A program made the translations under genes and the position numbers. This document shows positions 26,117 through 34,253 of a DNA stretch of 64,000 nucleotides, piece after piece; within the stretch, counting starts at the first letter, position 1, and each line of letters starts with the position of its first letter. The DNA is from Actinomyces sp. HPA0247 (GTDB lineage Bacteria > Actinomycetota > Actinomycetes > Actinomycetales > Actinomycetaceae). The stretch covers positions 246,512 through 310,511 of the forward strand of contig KE150451.1 of the NCBI GenBank assembly GCA_000411415.1, read 5' to 3'. The notes below the pieces were generated by a model that made no database searches, was not told where the DNA came from, and worked only from the letters and a program-made list of their open reading frames with translations.

Positions 26117-26188
26117 CTGGGGTACCAGGACTCGAACCTAGAATGGCTGAACCAGAATCAGCTGTGTTGCCAATTACACCATACCCCA
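26117..26188 (-). tRNA. tRNA-Gln(CTG)
   Basis: Minus strand: acceptor TGGGGTA/TACCCCA, anticodon loop TTCTGGT, T arm CTAGG-TTCGAGT-CCTGG, discriminator G. CCA is not encoded, unlike the other four tRNAs here. It lies 27 bp upstream of tRNA-Glu, probably on one transcript. Confidence 0.95.
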
Positions 26189-26334
26189 TTGGGTATCACC
26201 TGCTTCGTTTTCACGTCGCTGGCGACAGGAGATAACTGTAGCGGACCGAGGCCCCCATGCCAAATCGAAGGCCAGTGGTCCCGATCACCCATGCGCCACT
26301 CCCCCACGACCGAGCCTCCTCCACGCACGACGAA

Positions 26335-26374
26335 GCCCCGGCCTCGTCCCAGAAAAAGGAGACGAGGCCGGGGC
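26335..26374. terminator. terminator of gltX
   Basis: Perfect 14-bp arms GCCCCGGCCTCGTC/GACGAGGCCGGGGC with a 12-nt loop, ending 12 bp before the gltX stop codon on the minus strand. The arms are the dispersed motif. Confidence 0.8.
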
Positions 26375-26386
26375 CGAGCTCAGCGA

Positions 26387-27892
26387 TCAGGCCAGGGAGG
26401 CGCGCAGGGAGCGCAGGCGGGCCAGCGAGGACTGCCGACCCAGGATCTCCATGGACTCGAACAACGGCGGAGAGACCTGGCGTCCGGTCACGGCGACGCG
26501 CAGCGGGCCGAAGGCCAGGCGGGGCTTCACGCCCATCTCATCGACGATGCGAGCGCGCAGGGACTCCTCCAGCGAGGTGGTCGTGAACTCGCTCAGGCCC
26601 TCGACGGTCTCGATGGCGGCGTCCAGAACCTCCGCTGCGTTGTCCTTGAGCTTGGAGACGGCCTTCTCGTCCATCTCCAGCGCGTCGTCAGCAACGAAGA
26701 GGAAGCCAAGCATGCCGGAGGCCTCACCGAGCACCTGGATGCGCGTCTGGATCAGCGGGGCGGCCTCGGTGAGGATCTCGCGCTCACGATCGGTCAGCGC
26801 CTCGAAGGAGTCAGCCGACACCAGCTCGTCGCGATGCAGGAAGGGAACCAGGCGACCGCGGAAGTCCTCGCCGTCCAGCAGACGAATGTGCTCGGCGTTA
26901 ATGGCGATGGCCTTCTTCTGATCGAAACGCGCCGGGTTCGGGTTCACGTCCGAGATGTCGAACGCCTGGGCCATCTCCTCCATGGAGAAAATGTCGCGGT
27001 CCGGGGCGATCGACCAGCCCAGGAGGGCCAGGTAGTTGTTGAGACCCTCGGGGATCATGCCGGCGGCCTTGTGCAGCAGCAGGTTCGACTCGGGGTCGCG
27101 CTTGGAGAGCTTCTTGTTCCCCTCGCCCATGACGTAGGGCAGGTGACCGAAGCGCGGCATGAACTTCGCGACACCGATCGCCTCGAGGGCGCGGTAGAGG
27201 ACGATCTGGCGAGGCGTCGAGGAGAGCAGGTCCTCGCCGCGCAGCACGTGGGTGATCTCCATGAGCGCGTCGTCGATGGGGTTGACCAGCGTGTAGAGCG
27301 GGTGGCCGTTGGCGCGCACGATCACATAGTCCGGCACGGAGCCAGCCTTGAAGGTGATCTCGCCGCGGATCAGGTCCGTGAACGTAATGTCCTCGTCGGG
27401 CATGCGCAGACGCAGGACCGGCTTGCGGCCCTCGGCGCGGTAGGCGGCGATCTGCTCCTGTGTCAGGTCACGGTCGAAGCCGTCGTAGCCGAGCTTCGGG
27501 TCCTCGCCCTTGGCGCGGTGGCGTTCCTCGATCTCCTCGGGGGTCGAGTAGGACTCGTAGGCATAGCCGGCCTCGAGCAGGCGCGCGGCCACGTCACGGT
27601 AGATGTCCATGCGCTCGCTCTGGCGGTAGGGGCCGTGCGGGCCGCCCTTTCCGATACCCTCGTCCCAGTCGAGGCCCAGCCACTGCAGGGACTCGATGAT
27701 CTGGTCGAAGGACTCCTGGGAGTCGCGGGCGGCATCCGTGTCTTCGATACGGAAGACGAAGGTTCCTCCCGTGTGGCGGGCGTATGCCCAGTTGAACAGG
27801 CACGTACGGACCATGCCGACGTGAGGGGTTCCTGTGGGCGAGGGGCAGAAGCGGACGCGAACGTCGGCACCGGTGGCAGTTGTTTCACTCAT
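26387..27892 (-). CDS. gltX: glutamate--tRNA ligase
   Basis: Charges tRNA-Glu. The 501 residues have the class I HIGH-type motif [10 protein letters not shown] (18-27), RIEDTD and [10 protein letters not shown] (KMSKS equivalent, ~259). GGAGG precedes ATG 27892. Downstream on the same strand, past a terminator, lie tRNA-Gln and tRNA-Glu. Many actinobacteria use a non-discriminating enzyme that also charges tRNA-Gln for the GatCAB amidotransferase. Whether this one does cannot be decided without the rest of the genome. Confidence 0.97.
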   Translation of the reverse strand: MSETTATGADVRVRFCPSPTGTPHVGMVRTCLFNWAYARHTGGTFVFRIEDTDAARDSQESFDQIIESLQWLGLDWDEGIGKGGPHGPYRQSERMDIYRDVAARLLEAGYAYESYSTPEEIEERHRAKGEDPKLGYDGFDRDLTQEQIAAYRAEGRKPVLRLRMPDEDITFTDLIRGEITFKAGSVPDYVIVRANGHPLYTLVNPIDDALMEITHVLRGEDLLSSTPRQIVLYRALEAIGVAKFMPRFGHLPYVMGEGNKKLSKRDPESNLLLHKAAGMIPEGLNNYLALLGWSIAPDRDIFSMEEMAQAFDISDVNPNPARFDQKKAIAINAEHIRLLDGEDFRGRLVPFLHRDELVSADSFEALTDREREILTEAAPLIQTRIQVLGEASGMLGFLFVADDALEMDEKAVSKLKDNAAEVLDAAIETVEGLSEFTTTSLEESLRARIVDEMGVKPRLAFGPLRVAVTGRQVSPPLFESMEILGRQSSLARLRSLRASLA

Positions 27893-28036
27893 GATTCCTC
27901 CATCCTACTCCAGCGGTGGCTGTTGCATTTGCTTGATGGGTGGGCGTGCTGCGACGCGTGGTGGGAGCGCGGATACCCTGGTTGTATCACCAGGATCGGC
28001 GCGCGCCGCATCCACCGACTCTTCCAGGAGGACACA

Positions 28037-29209
28037 GTGTCCGTTCGACTCTTTTCCGACTCCCACCTCTACCGCACCGGTTCCCTGAAGTGGACGGGCA
28101 TCACGACTGCGAGCGGTGAACCGACGATCGGCGCGTGGGTGGCGGAGATGGACTTCGGGACGGCGCCGGAGGTCGCCGATGCGATGAAGGGAGCGATCGA
28201 CGACGGTTTGCTCGGGTACCAGCCGACCTGGCTGGAGCCGCGCCTGGCTGGGGCGACCGCCGAGTTCCAGAAGCGTCGCTTCGGCTGGGATGTGGACGCA
28301 TCGCAGGTGCGCCTCGTGGCCTCGGTCCTGCCCGCGCTCGAGGCGACGATCGATCACCTGGTGCGCCCGGGCGCCCCGATCATTGTGCCCACGCCCGCCT
28401 ACATGCCTTTCCTGACGATTCCGGGCAAGTTCGACCACCCCGTCATCGAGGTTCCTTCCCTGCGCGGCACGCGCGCCGGGGGCCGCGGGTGGGCGCTCGA
28501 CTTGGAGGGGATCCGCGCCGGGCTTGAGGCCGGGGCCGGCCTGGTCATCCTGTGCAACCCGTGGAACCCGGTCGGCCGCGTCCTGCGCGAGGACGAGCTG
28601 CGCGCCCTGCACGACGTGGTCGCCGACTACGACGCCCTCGTGTTCTCCGACGAGATCCACTCCTCCCTGGTGCTGGATGAGCGGGTTCCCTTCGTTTCCT
28701 ACGCCTCTCTCGGCCCCTCGTTTGCCTCCCACACGGTGACCGCGACCGCCGCGTCGAAGGGCTGGAACATCGCGGGTCTGCCCTCCGCTCAGGTCATCCT
28801 GCCCGACGAGGCGCTGCGGCAGCGCTGGGACGTGTTCGCCGCCGACGTGCGCCACGACGCCAACGTCATCGGCACGCTCGGCGCCATCGCCGCCTACGAG
28901 CACGGCGACGCCTGGCAGCGCGAGGTCAAGGACCTGATCCGCTCGAACGTGGATCTGGTCGAGCGCGCTCTGGCCGACACCCCGATCGACTTCGTGCGCC
29001 CCGAGGGCACGTACCTGACATGGTGGGGATTCGAAGGCGTGGACCTTGGCCCCCTCTCCCCCGCCGCGACGCTGCGCGAACGCGCCCACATCGCCGCCAA
29101 CGAGGGCCGCACCCTCGGCGCGGACTACGCCTCGTGGGCGCGCATCAACCTGGCGTGCGCCCCCGACGTGGCCTCGCGGATCGTGGAGCGTGTCCTCGGC
29201 CTGCTCTAA
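28037..29209 (+). CDS. PLP-dependent aminotransferase/C-S lyase, MalY/PatB family
   Basis: Fold-type I PLP enzyme of 390 residues, probably a cystathionine beta-lyase-type C-S lyase. Visible: WVAEMDFGTAPEV (MalY signature), NPWNPVGRV, SDEIHSSL and the PLP lysine in TAASKGWNIAGL (~240). I start at GTG 28037 with AGGAGG upstream; the open frame continues more than 600 codons upstream but only as antisense to gltX. The product may supply homocysteine or release H2S and ammonia. A regulatory role like MalY cannot be excluded. Confidence 0.92.
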   Translation: MSVRLFSDSHLYRTGSLKWTGITTASGEPTIGAWVAEMDFGTAPEVADAMKGAIDDGLLGYQPTWLEPRLAGATAEFQKRRFGWDVDASQVRLVASVLPALEATIDHLVRPGAPIIVPTPAYMPFLTIPGKFDHPVIEVPSLRGTRAGGRGWALDLEGIRAGLEAGAGLVILCNPWNPVGRVLREDELRALHDVVADYDALVFSDEIHSSLVLDERVPFVSYASLGPSFASHTVTATAASKGWNIAGLPSAQVILPDEALRQRWDVFAADVRHDANVIGTLGAIAAYEHGDAWQREVKDLIRSNVDLVERALADTPIDFVRPEGTYLTWWGFEGVDLGPLSPAATLRERAHIAANEGRTLGADYASWARINLACAPDVASRIVERVLGLL

Positions 29210-29225
29210 GCGCCTTCTACACGAA

Positions 29226-29277
29226 ACGAGGCCGTGGCCGGGAACGGTGGTTACCCACCTCCCGGCCACGGCCTCGT
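29226..29277. terminator. bidirectional terminator, 17-bp perfect stem
   Basis: ACGAGGCCGTGGCCGGG and its exact complement flank an 18-nt loop that can pair further. It lies between convergent genes and its outer arms are the dispersed motif. Confidence 0.85.
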
Positions 29278-29291
29278 CTGTTCTTGCGCGT

Positions 29292-30089
29292 TCAGGCTGT
29301 CAGGGCCGCCTCGATGCCCGCAACCACGGTCTGGCGGGCGGCAGACGCCGCCTCAACGACGGCGGTCGGATCCGTGGGCGCATCGGCGAACGACAGGTCG
29401 GAGACGACCGACATTCCGGCGACGCGCACGCCCAGGGCGTGCAGAGTGATCGCCTCCATGACGGTCGACATGCCCACGCAGTCCACGCCGAGGCCCGCGA
29501 GGATCCGGGTCTCGGCCATCGTCTGGTACTCGGGGCCGCGCAGGATCGCGTAGATGCCCTCACGTTGACACACCCCGCGCAGCGCATCCGTCATCTGAGC
29601 GTCCCACACGGCCGACACGTCCAGGAACAGCGGCCCGTCGAAGGGCGAGGCACCGCTAAAGTTCACGTGGTCGGTGATCGCCATGACGTCACCGAGATTC
29701 CAGTCTTTCAGGCAGCCGTTCGCGTTCGTGAGAACCGCGCGGCTGATCCCGGCAGCAACCGCGGCGCGGGCCAGGGCCGTGACGGGACGAGGTCCCAGCC
29801 CCTCGTAGAGGTGCGTGCGGCCCGTGGCCACGAGGACCACTCCCTTACGCGCCTCATAGGCGCGCAGCTCGCTGCCGTGACCGTCCGCGACCGGAGCGAC
29901 GACTCCGGGGACCTCTCCCAGGGGAACAGATGCAACGGGCGCATCCCAGGCCTCGTCGAGGGCGCCCGCCAGGCCGGACCCGAGGACAACGAGCGCGTCG
30001 GGGCGTCCCGCAAGCCCGGTGAGTACCCGGGCGCCGGCCAGGGCCTCGTCGTCCAAGAGAGCCTGGGGGAAGCGCGGGTCGACGCTCAC
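29292..30089 (-). CDS. purine-nucleoside phosphorylase
   Basis: Splits purine nucleosides with phosphate into base and ribose-1-phosphate. The 265 residues have the trimeric-PNP marks LVVLGSGLAGALDEAW, GRTHLYEGLG, NANGCLKDWNLGDVMAITDHVNFSG and GVDCVGMSTVMEAITLHALG. GTG 30089 overlaps the stop of the upstream permease gene by 4 bp (GTGA), a sign of translational coupling. Together they form a nucleobase or nucleoside salvage operon. Exact specificity is not readable. Confidence 0.94.
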   Translation of the reverse strand: MSVDPRFPQALLDDEALAGARVLTGLAGRPDALVVLGSGLAGALDEAWDAPVASVPLGEVPGVVAPVADGHGSELRAYEARKGVVLVATGRTHLYEGLGPRPVTALARAAVAAGISRAVLTNANGCLKDWNLGDVMAITDHVNFSGASPFDGPLFLDVSAVWDAQMTDALRGVCQREGIYAILRGPEYQTMAETRILAGLGVDCVGMSTVMEAITLHALGVRVAGMSVVSDLSFADAPTDPTAVVEAASAARQTVVAGIEAALTA

Positions 30090-31570
30090 TGCTCGCCTTC
30101 TTCCACGCCCTCCGCGTACGTGCGCGAGGGCAGCTTCTCCTGCGCGCGCACACGGCCCGCGCTGGTCACCCAGTAGCCGACGAAGCCGACGACCATCGCC
30201 AGGAGGATGCCGATGTTGGCGCCCGCCCAGTCACCCTCGCGGCCGCCGAGGGGCCCGAGGAGGTAGCCCTGCCAGGACAGCCAGGAGGCGTTCGCGTTCA
30301 CGACGAGGCCCCAGCCCACGAGCGAGCCGACAATCAGGGAGGCGACCGCACCCCAGTTCACCGAGCCGTAGCGACCCGACGGCGTGAAGAGCGAGGGCTC
30401 GTCGTAGTTCTTGCGGCGCAGCGCGATGTCCGCGAGCATGACGCCGCCCCACGCGGCGATGACGACGCCCAGGGTCGTGAGGAACGCCGTGAAGGGGGTC
30501 AGGAAGGAGTCCGCGAAGAACACAACGACGATCGTGCCAACCGTCATGATCGTGCCGTCGATGGCGGTGGCGACCGGACGCGAGACGGGCACGCCCGTGG
30601 CCAGCAGCGACAGGCCCGAGGAATAGATGTCCATGACGATGCCGCCAATCAGGCCCAGGATCGCAACCAGAGCAAAGGGCACGAGGAACCAGGTGGGCAA
30701 CAGCGTCGTGAGCGCGCCAATCGGGTCATTACCGATGGCCTCGGAGAGGGACTCATCGGCCGAGCCAACCAGGAGGATGCCGAAGAAGACGAGGACGACC
30801 GTGGGCAGCGCCGCGCCCACCGTCGTCCAGCCGACCACGCCCCGCGTCGAAGCAGCGCGCGGCAGGTAACGCGAGTAGTCCGCAGCCGCATTAATCCAGC
30901 CGAAGCCGAAGCCCACGAGGAGCATGCAGCCCGCGCCAAGCACCGCGGTCAGCGGCGCGGACGGACGCGAGGAGAGGACCGCAAAGTCAATCGTCGGCGC
31001 GACCAGCACCAGGTAGACGATCGTCAGGGCTGCGGTGGCCCAGGTGATCCACGTCTGGACCTTCATGATCGCCTCAAAACCGAGGATGCCCGAACCCGCC
31101 GCCAGGACGACGACGAGGATCAGCGCGATGATCTGGGCGACGACGTGATTCGTGAAGCCGAGCGCTCCCATGACCGTGGCGGTCGCCTGGACGGCCATGA
31201 TCGCCAGGAAGGTCTCCCAGCCGACCGTCAGGATCCACGAGATCGCCGCGGAAATCCGGTTGCCGTTGAAGCCGAAGGCCGCGCGCGACAGGACCAGCGT
31301 CGGGGCAGAGCCGCGCTTGCCGGCGATGGCAATGAGGCCACACACGACGAACGAGAGCGCAACACCCACGACGGACACGACGATCGCCTGGGCGAGGGAG
31401 AGCCCGAACCCGAGGACCCACGAGCCCCACGAAATACCCAGGACCGAAATATTCGCAGCGAACCACGGCATGAACAGGTCAGAAGGTTTTCCCTTGCGAT
31501 CGGATTCGGGGATGACGTCCAGGCCGGCCATTTCGACGGCCAGAGCGCCCGATGACTGGGGTTCGCTCAC
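30086..31570 (-). CDS. NCS1-family purine/cytosine permease
   Basis: Integral membrane transporter of 494 residues with about 12 hydrophobic segments. It has the NCS1 start DLFMPWFAANISVLGISWGSWVLGFGLSLAQA and SRAAFGFNGNRISAAISWIL. It imports nucleobases with cation or proton coupling. Start GTG 31570 has GGAG upstream. It is coupled to the phosphorylase gene downstream, so purine or a purine-like base is the likelier substrate than hydantoin or thiamine. Confidence 0.92.
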   Translation of the reverse strand: MSEPQSSGALAVEMAGLDVIPESDRKGKPSDLFMPWFAANISVLGISWGSWVLGFGLSLAQAIVVSVVGVALSFVVCGLIAIAGKRGSAPTLVLSRAAFGFNGNRISAAISWILTVGWETFLAIMAVQATATVMGALGFTNHVVAQIIALILVVVLAAGSGILGFEAIMKVQTWITWATAALTIVYLVLVAPTIDFAVLSSRPSAPLTAVLGAGCMLLVGFGFGWINAAADYSRYLPRAASTRGVVGWTTVGAALPTVVLVFFGILLVGSADESLSEAIGNDPIGALTTLLPTWFLVPFALVAILGLIGGIVMDIYSSGLSLLATGVPVSRPVATAIDGTIMTVGTIVVVFFADSFLTPFTAFLTTLGVVIAAWGGVMLADIALRRKNYDEPSLFTPSGRYGSVNWGAVASLIVGSLVGWGLVVNANASWLSWQGYLLGPLGGREGDWAGANIGILLAMVVGFVGYWVTSAGRVRAQEKLPSRTYAEGVEEGEQ

Positions 31571-31634
31571 AGTGTGCTCCTATGCGACGGAGATATTGTC
31601 AGAACGACGTAATCCTATCACACAGGTCACACGA

Positions 31635-32402
31635 TCAGGCTCGGACGACAGGATTCGTCAGACTTCCAATGCCCTCGATCTCAATCTCGACTCGGTCGCC
31701 AGCCTGAACGAGGCCTGCACCCGCAGGCGCGCCCGTCGCGATCACGTCGCCGGGCAGCAGCGTCATCTGTCGGGACACGTAGGACACCAGCTCGAAGGGG
31801 TTCCAGATCATGTGCGCCGTCGAGGAGTCCTGAGCGATCTCTCCGTTCAGATAGGAGCGCAGCGCCAGGTTGGTGACATCCAGGTTGGGGTCGACCGTGA
31901 TCCACGGGCCCAGCGGGCACGCCGAGTCGAAGGACTTGCCGCGCGACCAGGGACCGCCCGTCATCGCATCGCGGGCGGTCGCATCGTTGGCGATCGTGTA
32001 ACCGAGGATCACCTGCGGCGCGTCCTCCACGCTCACGTCCTTCGCCAGAGACTTGATGACAATCGCGAGCTCGCCCTCGAAGGCCACCTTGCTCGACCAG
32101 GCGGGGATCGCGATCGGATCATCGGGGCCCACGACCGACGTGTTGGCCTTCAGGAAGATCGGCGGCTCGGGGCGTTCATCCGCCGAAATCTGGGTATCCG
32201 AGTAGTTGTCGCCGATGCCCACGACCTTGGAGCGCGGGATCACCGGGGAGAGCAGGCGGACCTCGTCCAGCTCGTAGATCTGGCCGGAAGGCTCCACGGG
32301 CGAGAACAGCGGGTCACCCTTGAGCCCCACGATCCTCGTCGAGCCCTCCTCGAGGGCGCCGTACACCGGGTTCGTACCATCGGAAAAACGTGCGATTCTC
32401 AT
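31635..32402 (-). CDS. fumarylacetoacetate hydrolase family protein
   Basis: A 255-residue FAH-fold hydrolase or decarboxylase, possibly acting on acylpyruvates or oxaloacetate. Visible: VVGIGDNYSDTQIS, IFLKANTSVVGPDDPI, the metal-ligand segment AFEGELAIVI, GYTIANDATARD and LLPGDVIATGAPAGAG. TAGGCT lies six bases before ATG 32402 and no ribosome-binding site is seen, so it is probably leaderless. It stands alone, downstream of the symporter gene. Confidence 0.9.
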   Translation of the reverse strand: MRIARFSDGTNPVYGALEEGSTRIVGLKGDPLFSPVEPSGQIYELDEVRLLSPVIPRSKVVGIGDNYSDTQISADERPEPPIFLKANTSVVGPDDPIAIPAWSSKVAFEGELAIVIKSLAKDVSVEDAPQVILGYTIANDATARDAMTGGPWSRGKSFDSACPLGPWITVDPNLDVTNLALRSYLNGEIAQDSSTAHMIWNPFELVSYVSRQMTLLPGDVIATGAPAGAGLVQAGDRVEIEIEGIGSLTNPVVRA

Positions 32403-32460
32403 GGCGGTAGCCTAACGCAGCCGCGCGAGCGTTGCGCCAAGCAGCGCCGACAGAAACAAC

Positions 32461-32498
32461 GCCGGGTGCGCGACACGAGATGTGACGGCGCACCCGGC
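32461..32498 (-). terminator. terminator of the AGCS symporter gene
   Basis: GCCGGGTGCG/CGCACCCGGC, 10-bp perfect stem, 18-nt loop, 17 bp past the stop. Confidence 0.65.
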
Positions 32499-32515
32499 GA
32501 GGTGGTCAGCGGGAA

Positions 32516-34000
32516 TTACTTCTTCTTGTGCTTGGGACGCTTCCAGACGCTGCCGGGAACGTCACCGGGCAGCAGCGGGTTCTTCTCGCCCACGAAGACG
32601 GGCTCCTCGATGCCGCCTCGACGCTGAGTCTCGTAGTCGCGCAGCGCGCCGAGCACCCAGCGGGAGAGGAAGACCAGGGCGACCAGGTTCGTGATCGTCA
32701 TGACCGCCATCGCGATGTCGACGGCGTTCCACACGACGTCCAGGGTCAGCAACGCGCCGATCGTCGCAGAGAGCACGCACACGACGCGCACGGTCCACGT
32801 CGCCCAGCGGGCGTCACCGAAGACGAAGGACATGTTCGTGTCGGAGTAGACGTAGGCGGCGATGATCGAGGAGTAGGCCAGGACGAAGATGAGGATCGCC
32901 ATGGGGACGATCGTCCAGGCGCCAAGCTCGTGGGCCACAGCCAGGGTCGTCAGGTTGGAGGGGTTCACATCCGCACTGCCCCACACCTTCTCGCCTGCGA
33001 TGAGGATGACAAAGGCGGTCGCGGTGCACACCACGATGGTGTCGATGAAGACACCCAGGGACTGGATGAGGCCCTGACGCACCGGGTGGGATACGGTCGC
33101 GGTCGCCGCAGCGTTGGGAGCGGTGCCCTGCCCGGCCTCGTTGGAGAAGAGGCCGCGCTTGGTACCGTTGATCATCGCGGCGATGATGCCGCCGCCCAGG
33201 CCGCCGACGGTCGCGTCCGCGGAGAAGGCGGAGGTGAAGATCTGACCCAGCACGGCACCGAACTGCGTGATGTTCATGAGGCAGACGATGGCAACCATAA
33301 TGACGTAGACGGTCGCCATGATCGGGGCCATCCACTCGGTGACGCGGGCGACAGTGCGAATACCACCGAAGATGACCATCGCGGAGAAAACGAAGATGAG
33401 GCCTGCGACCGTGAGCTGCGCGGCCGAGAAGCCACCCGCGCCAGGCAGAGGCTGCTTGGCTGCCTCACCGAAGGCGCTCGTGAGCGTGCCCGCGATCGCG
33501 TTGGACTGCACGGACGTGATGACGACGCCGCAGGTCACGACGGTAATGACGGCGAAGATGTTGGCCAGAACGCGGTTCTTCATGCCGCGCTTGATGTAGT
33601 AGGCCGGGCCGCCGCGGAAGGAACCGTCGGAGTGCTTGACCTTGAAAATCTGGGCCAGCGTCGCCTCGAAGAACGCGGTCGCCATGCCAACCAGGGCCAC
33701 AACCCACATCCAGAAGATCGCGCCCGGACCGCCAAACATGAGCGCCGCAGCCACGCCGAACACGTTGCCGATACCCACGCGCGCGGCCAGCGAGATCGCG
33801 AAGGCCTGGAAGGAGGAGATACCGCCGTCGGCACCCTTGCGCGAGCCGAGGACCGTGCGCACCATCTCCGGGAAGAGGCGCAGCTGCACGCCGCGAGAGA
33901 CGACCGTCAGGACGAGGCCCACGCCGATCAGGATGACAATCGTCAGGTGCATCGTGATCCAGTCAGCGATCTCCTTTTCGATCACAGCTATCTGTTCCAC
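32516..34000 (-). CDS. alanine/glycine:cation symporter (AGCS) family protein
   Basis: Sodium-coupled amino-acid importer, 494 residues, with about 10-11 membrane spans. Family signatures: ISLAARVGIGNVFGVAAAL, GGPGAIFWMWVVALVGMATAF and FSNEAGQGTAPNAAATA. Start is GTG 34000 with GGGAGG 6 nt upstream; an open extension of 29 codons is rejected. The C-terminus is basic (KRPKHKKK). Alanine or glycine is the expected substrate. Confidence 0.94.
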   Translation of the reverse strand: MEQIAVIEKEIADWITMHLTIVILIGVGLVLTVVSRGVQLRLFPEMVRTVLGSRKGADGGISSFQAFAISLAARVGIGNVFGVAAALMFGGPGAIFWMWVVALVGMATAFFEATLAQIFKVKHSDGSFRGGPAYYIKRGMKNRVLANIFAVITVVTCGVVITSVQSNAIAGTLTSAFGEAAKQPLPGAGGFSAAQLTVAGLIFVFSAMVIFGGIRTVARVTEWMAPIMATVYVIMVAIVCLMNITQFGAVLGQIFTSAFSADATVGGLGGGIIAAMINGTKRGLFSNEAGQGTAPNAAATATVSHPVRQGLIQSLGVFIDTIVVCTATAFVILIAGEKVWGSADVNPSNLTTLAVAHELGAWTIVPMAILIFVLAYSSIIAAYVYSDTNMSFVFGDARWATWTVRVVCVLSATIGALLTLDVVWNAVDIAMAVMTITNLVALVFLSRWVLGALRDYETQRRGGIEEPVFVGEKNPLLPGDVPGSVWKRPKHKKK

Positions 34001-34253
34001 AGGAACCTCCCGGGGTGTCAATGGGCGAGGCCGTGGATGGGTCGCGGGGCCTCGCGCGCTTCGCGGGCCGCACCCGCTCGTTGTCATGGGACCCGTTCAT
34101 CTTGCCACAGGGCTTCGCGCCCGGCAGACGACGTCTCGCCACACGCCCACCCGCGCGTCTGCGCCTGACTGGCCCCGGCCTCGTCGATGAGCTGCGGGAA
34201 GGGCCCGGCGGCGCGGGGACGCAGACGTGGGCACACTCTGGGACAATGGGAGC

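Noticed and set aside
26189..28036. A long upstream extension of the MalY-type gene
   Set aside because: It is antisense to gltX with Arg/Val/Asp-rich low-complexity content. The GTG at 28037 with AGGAGG is the clear start.
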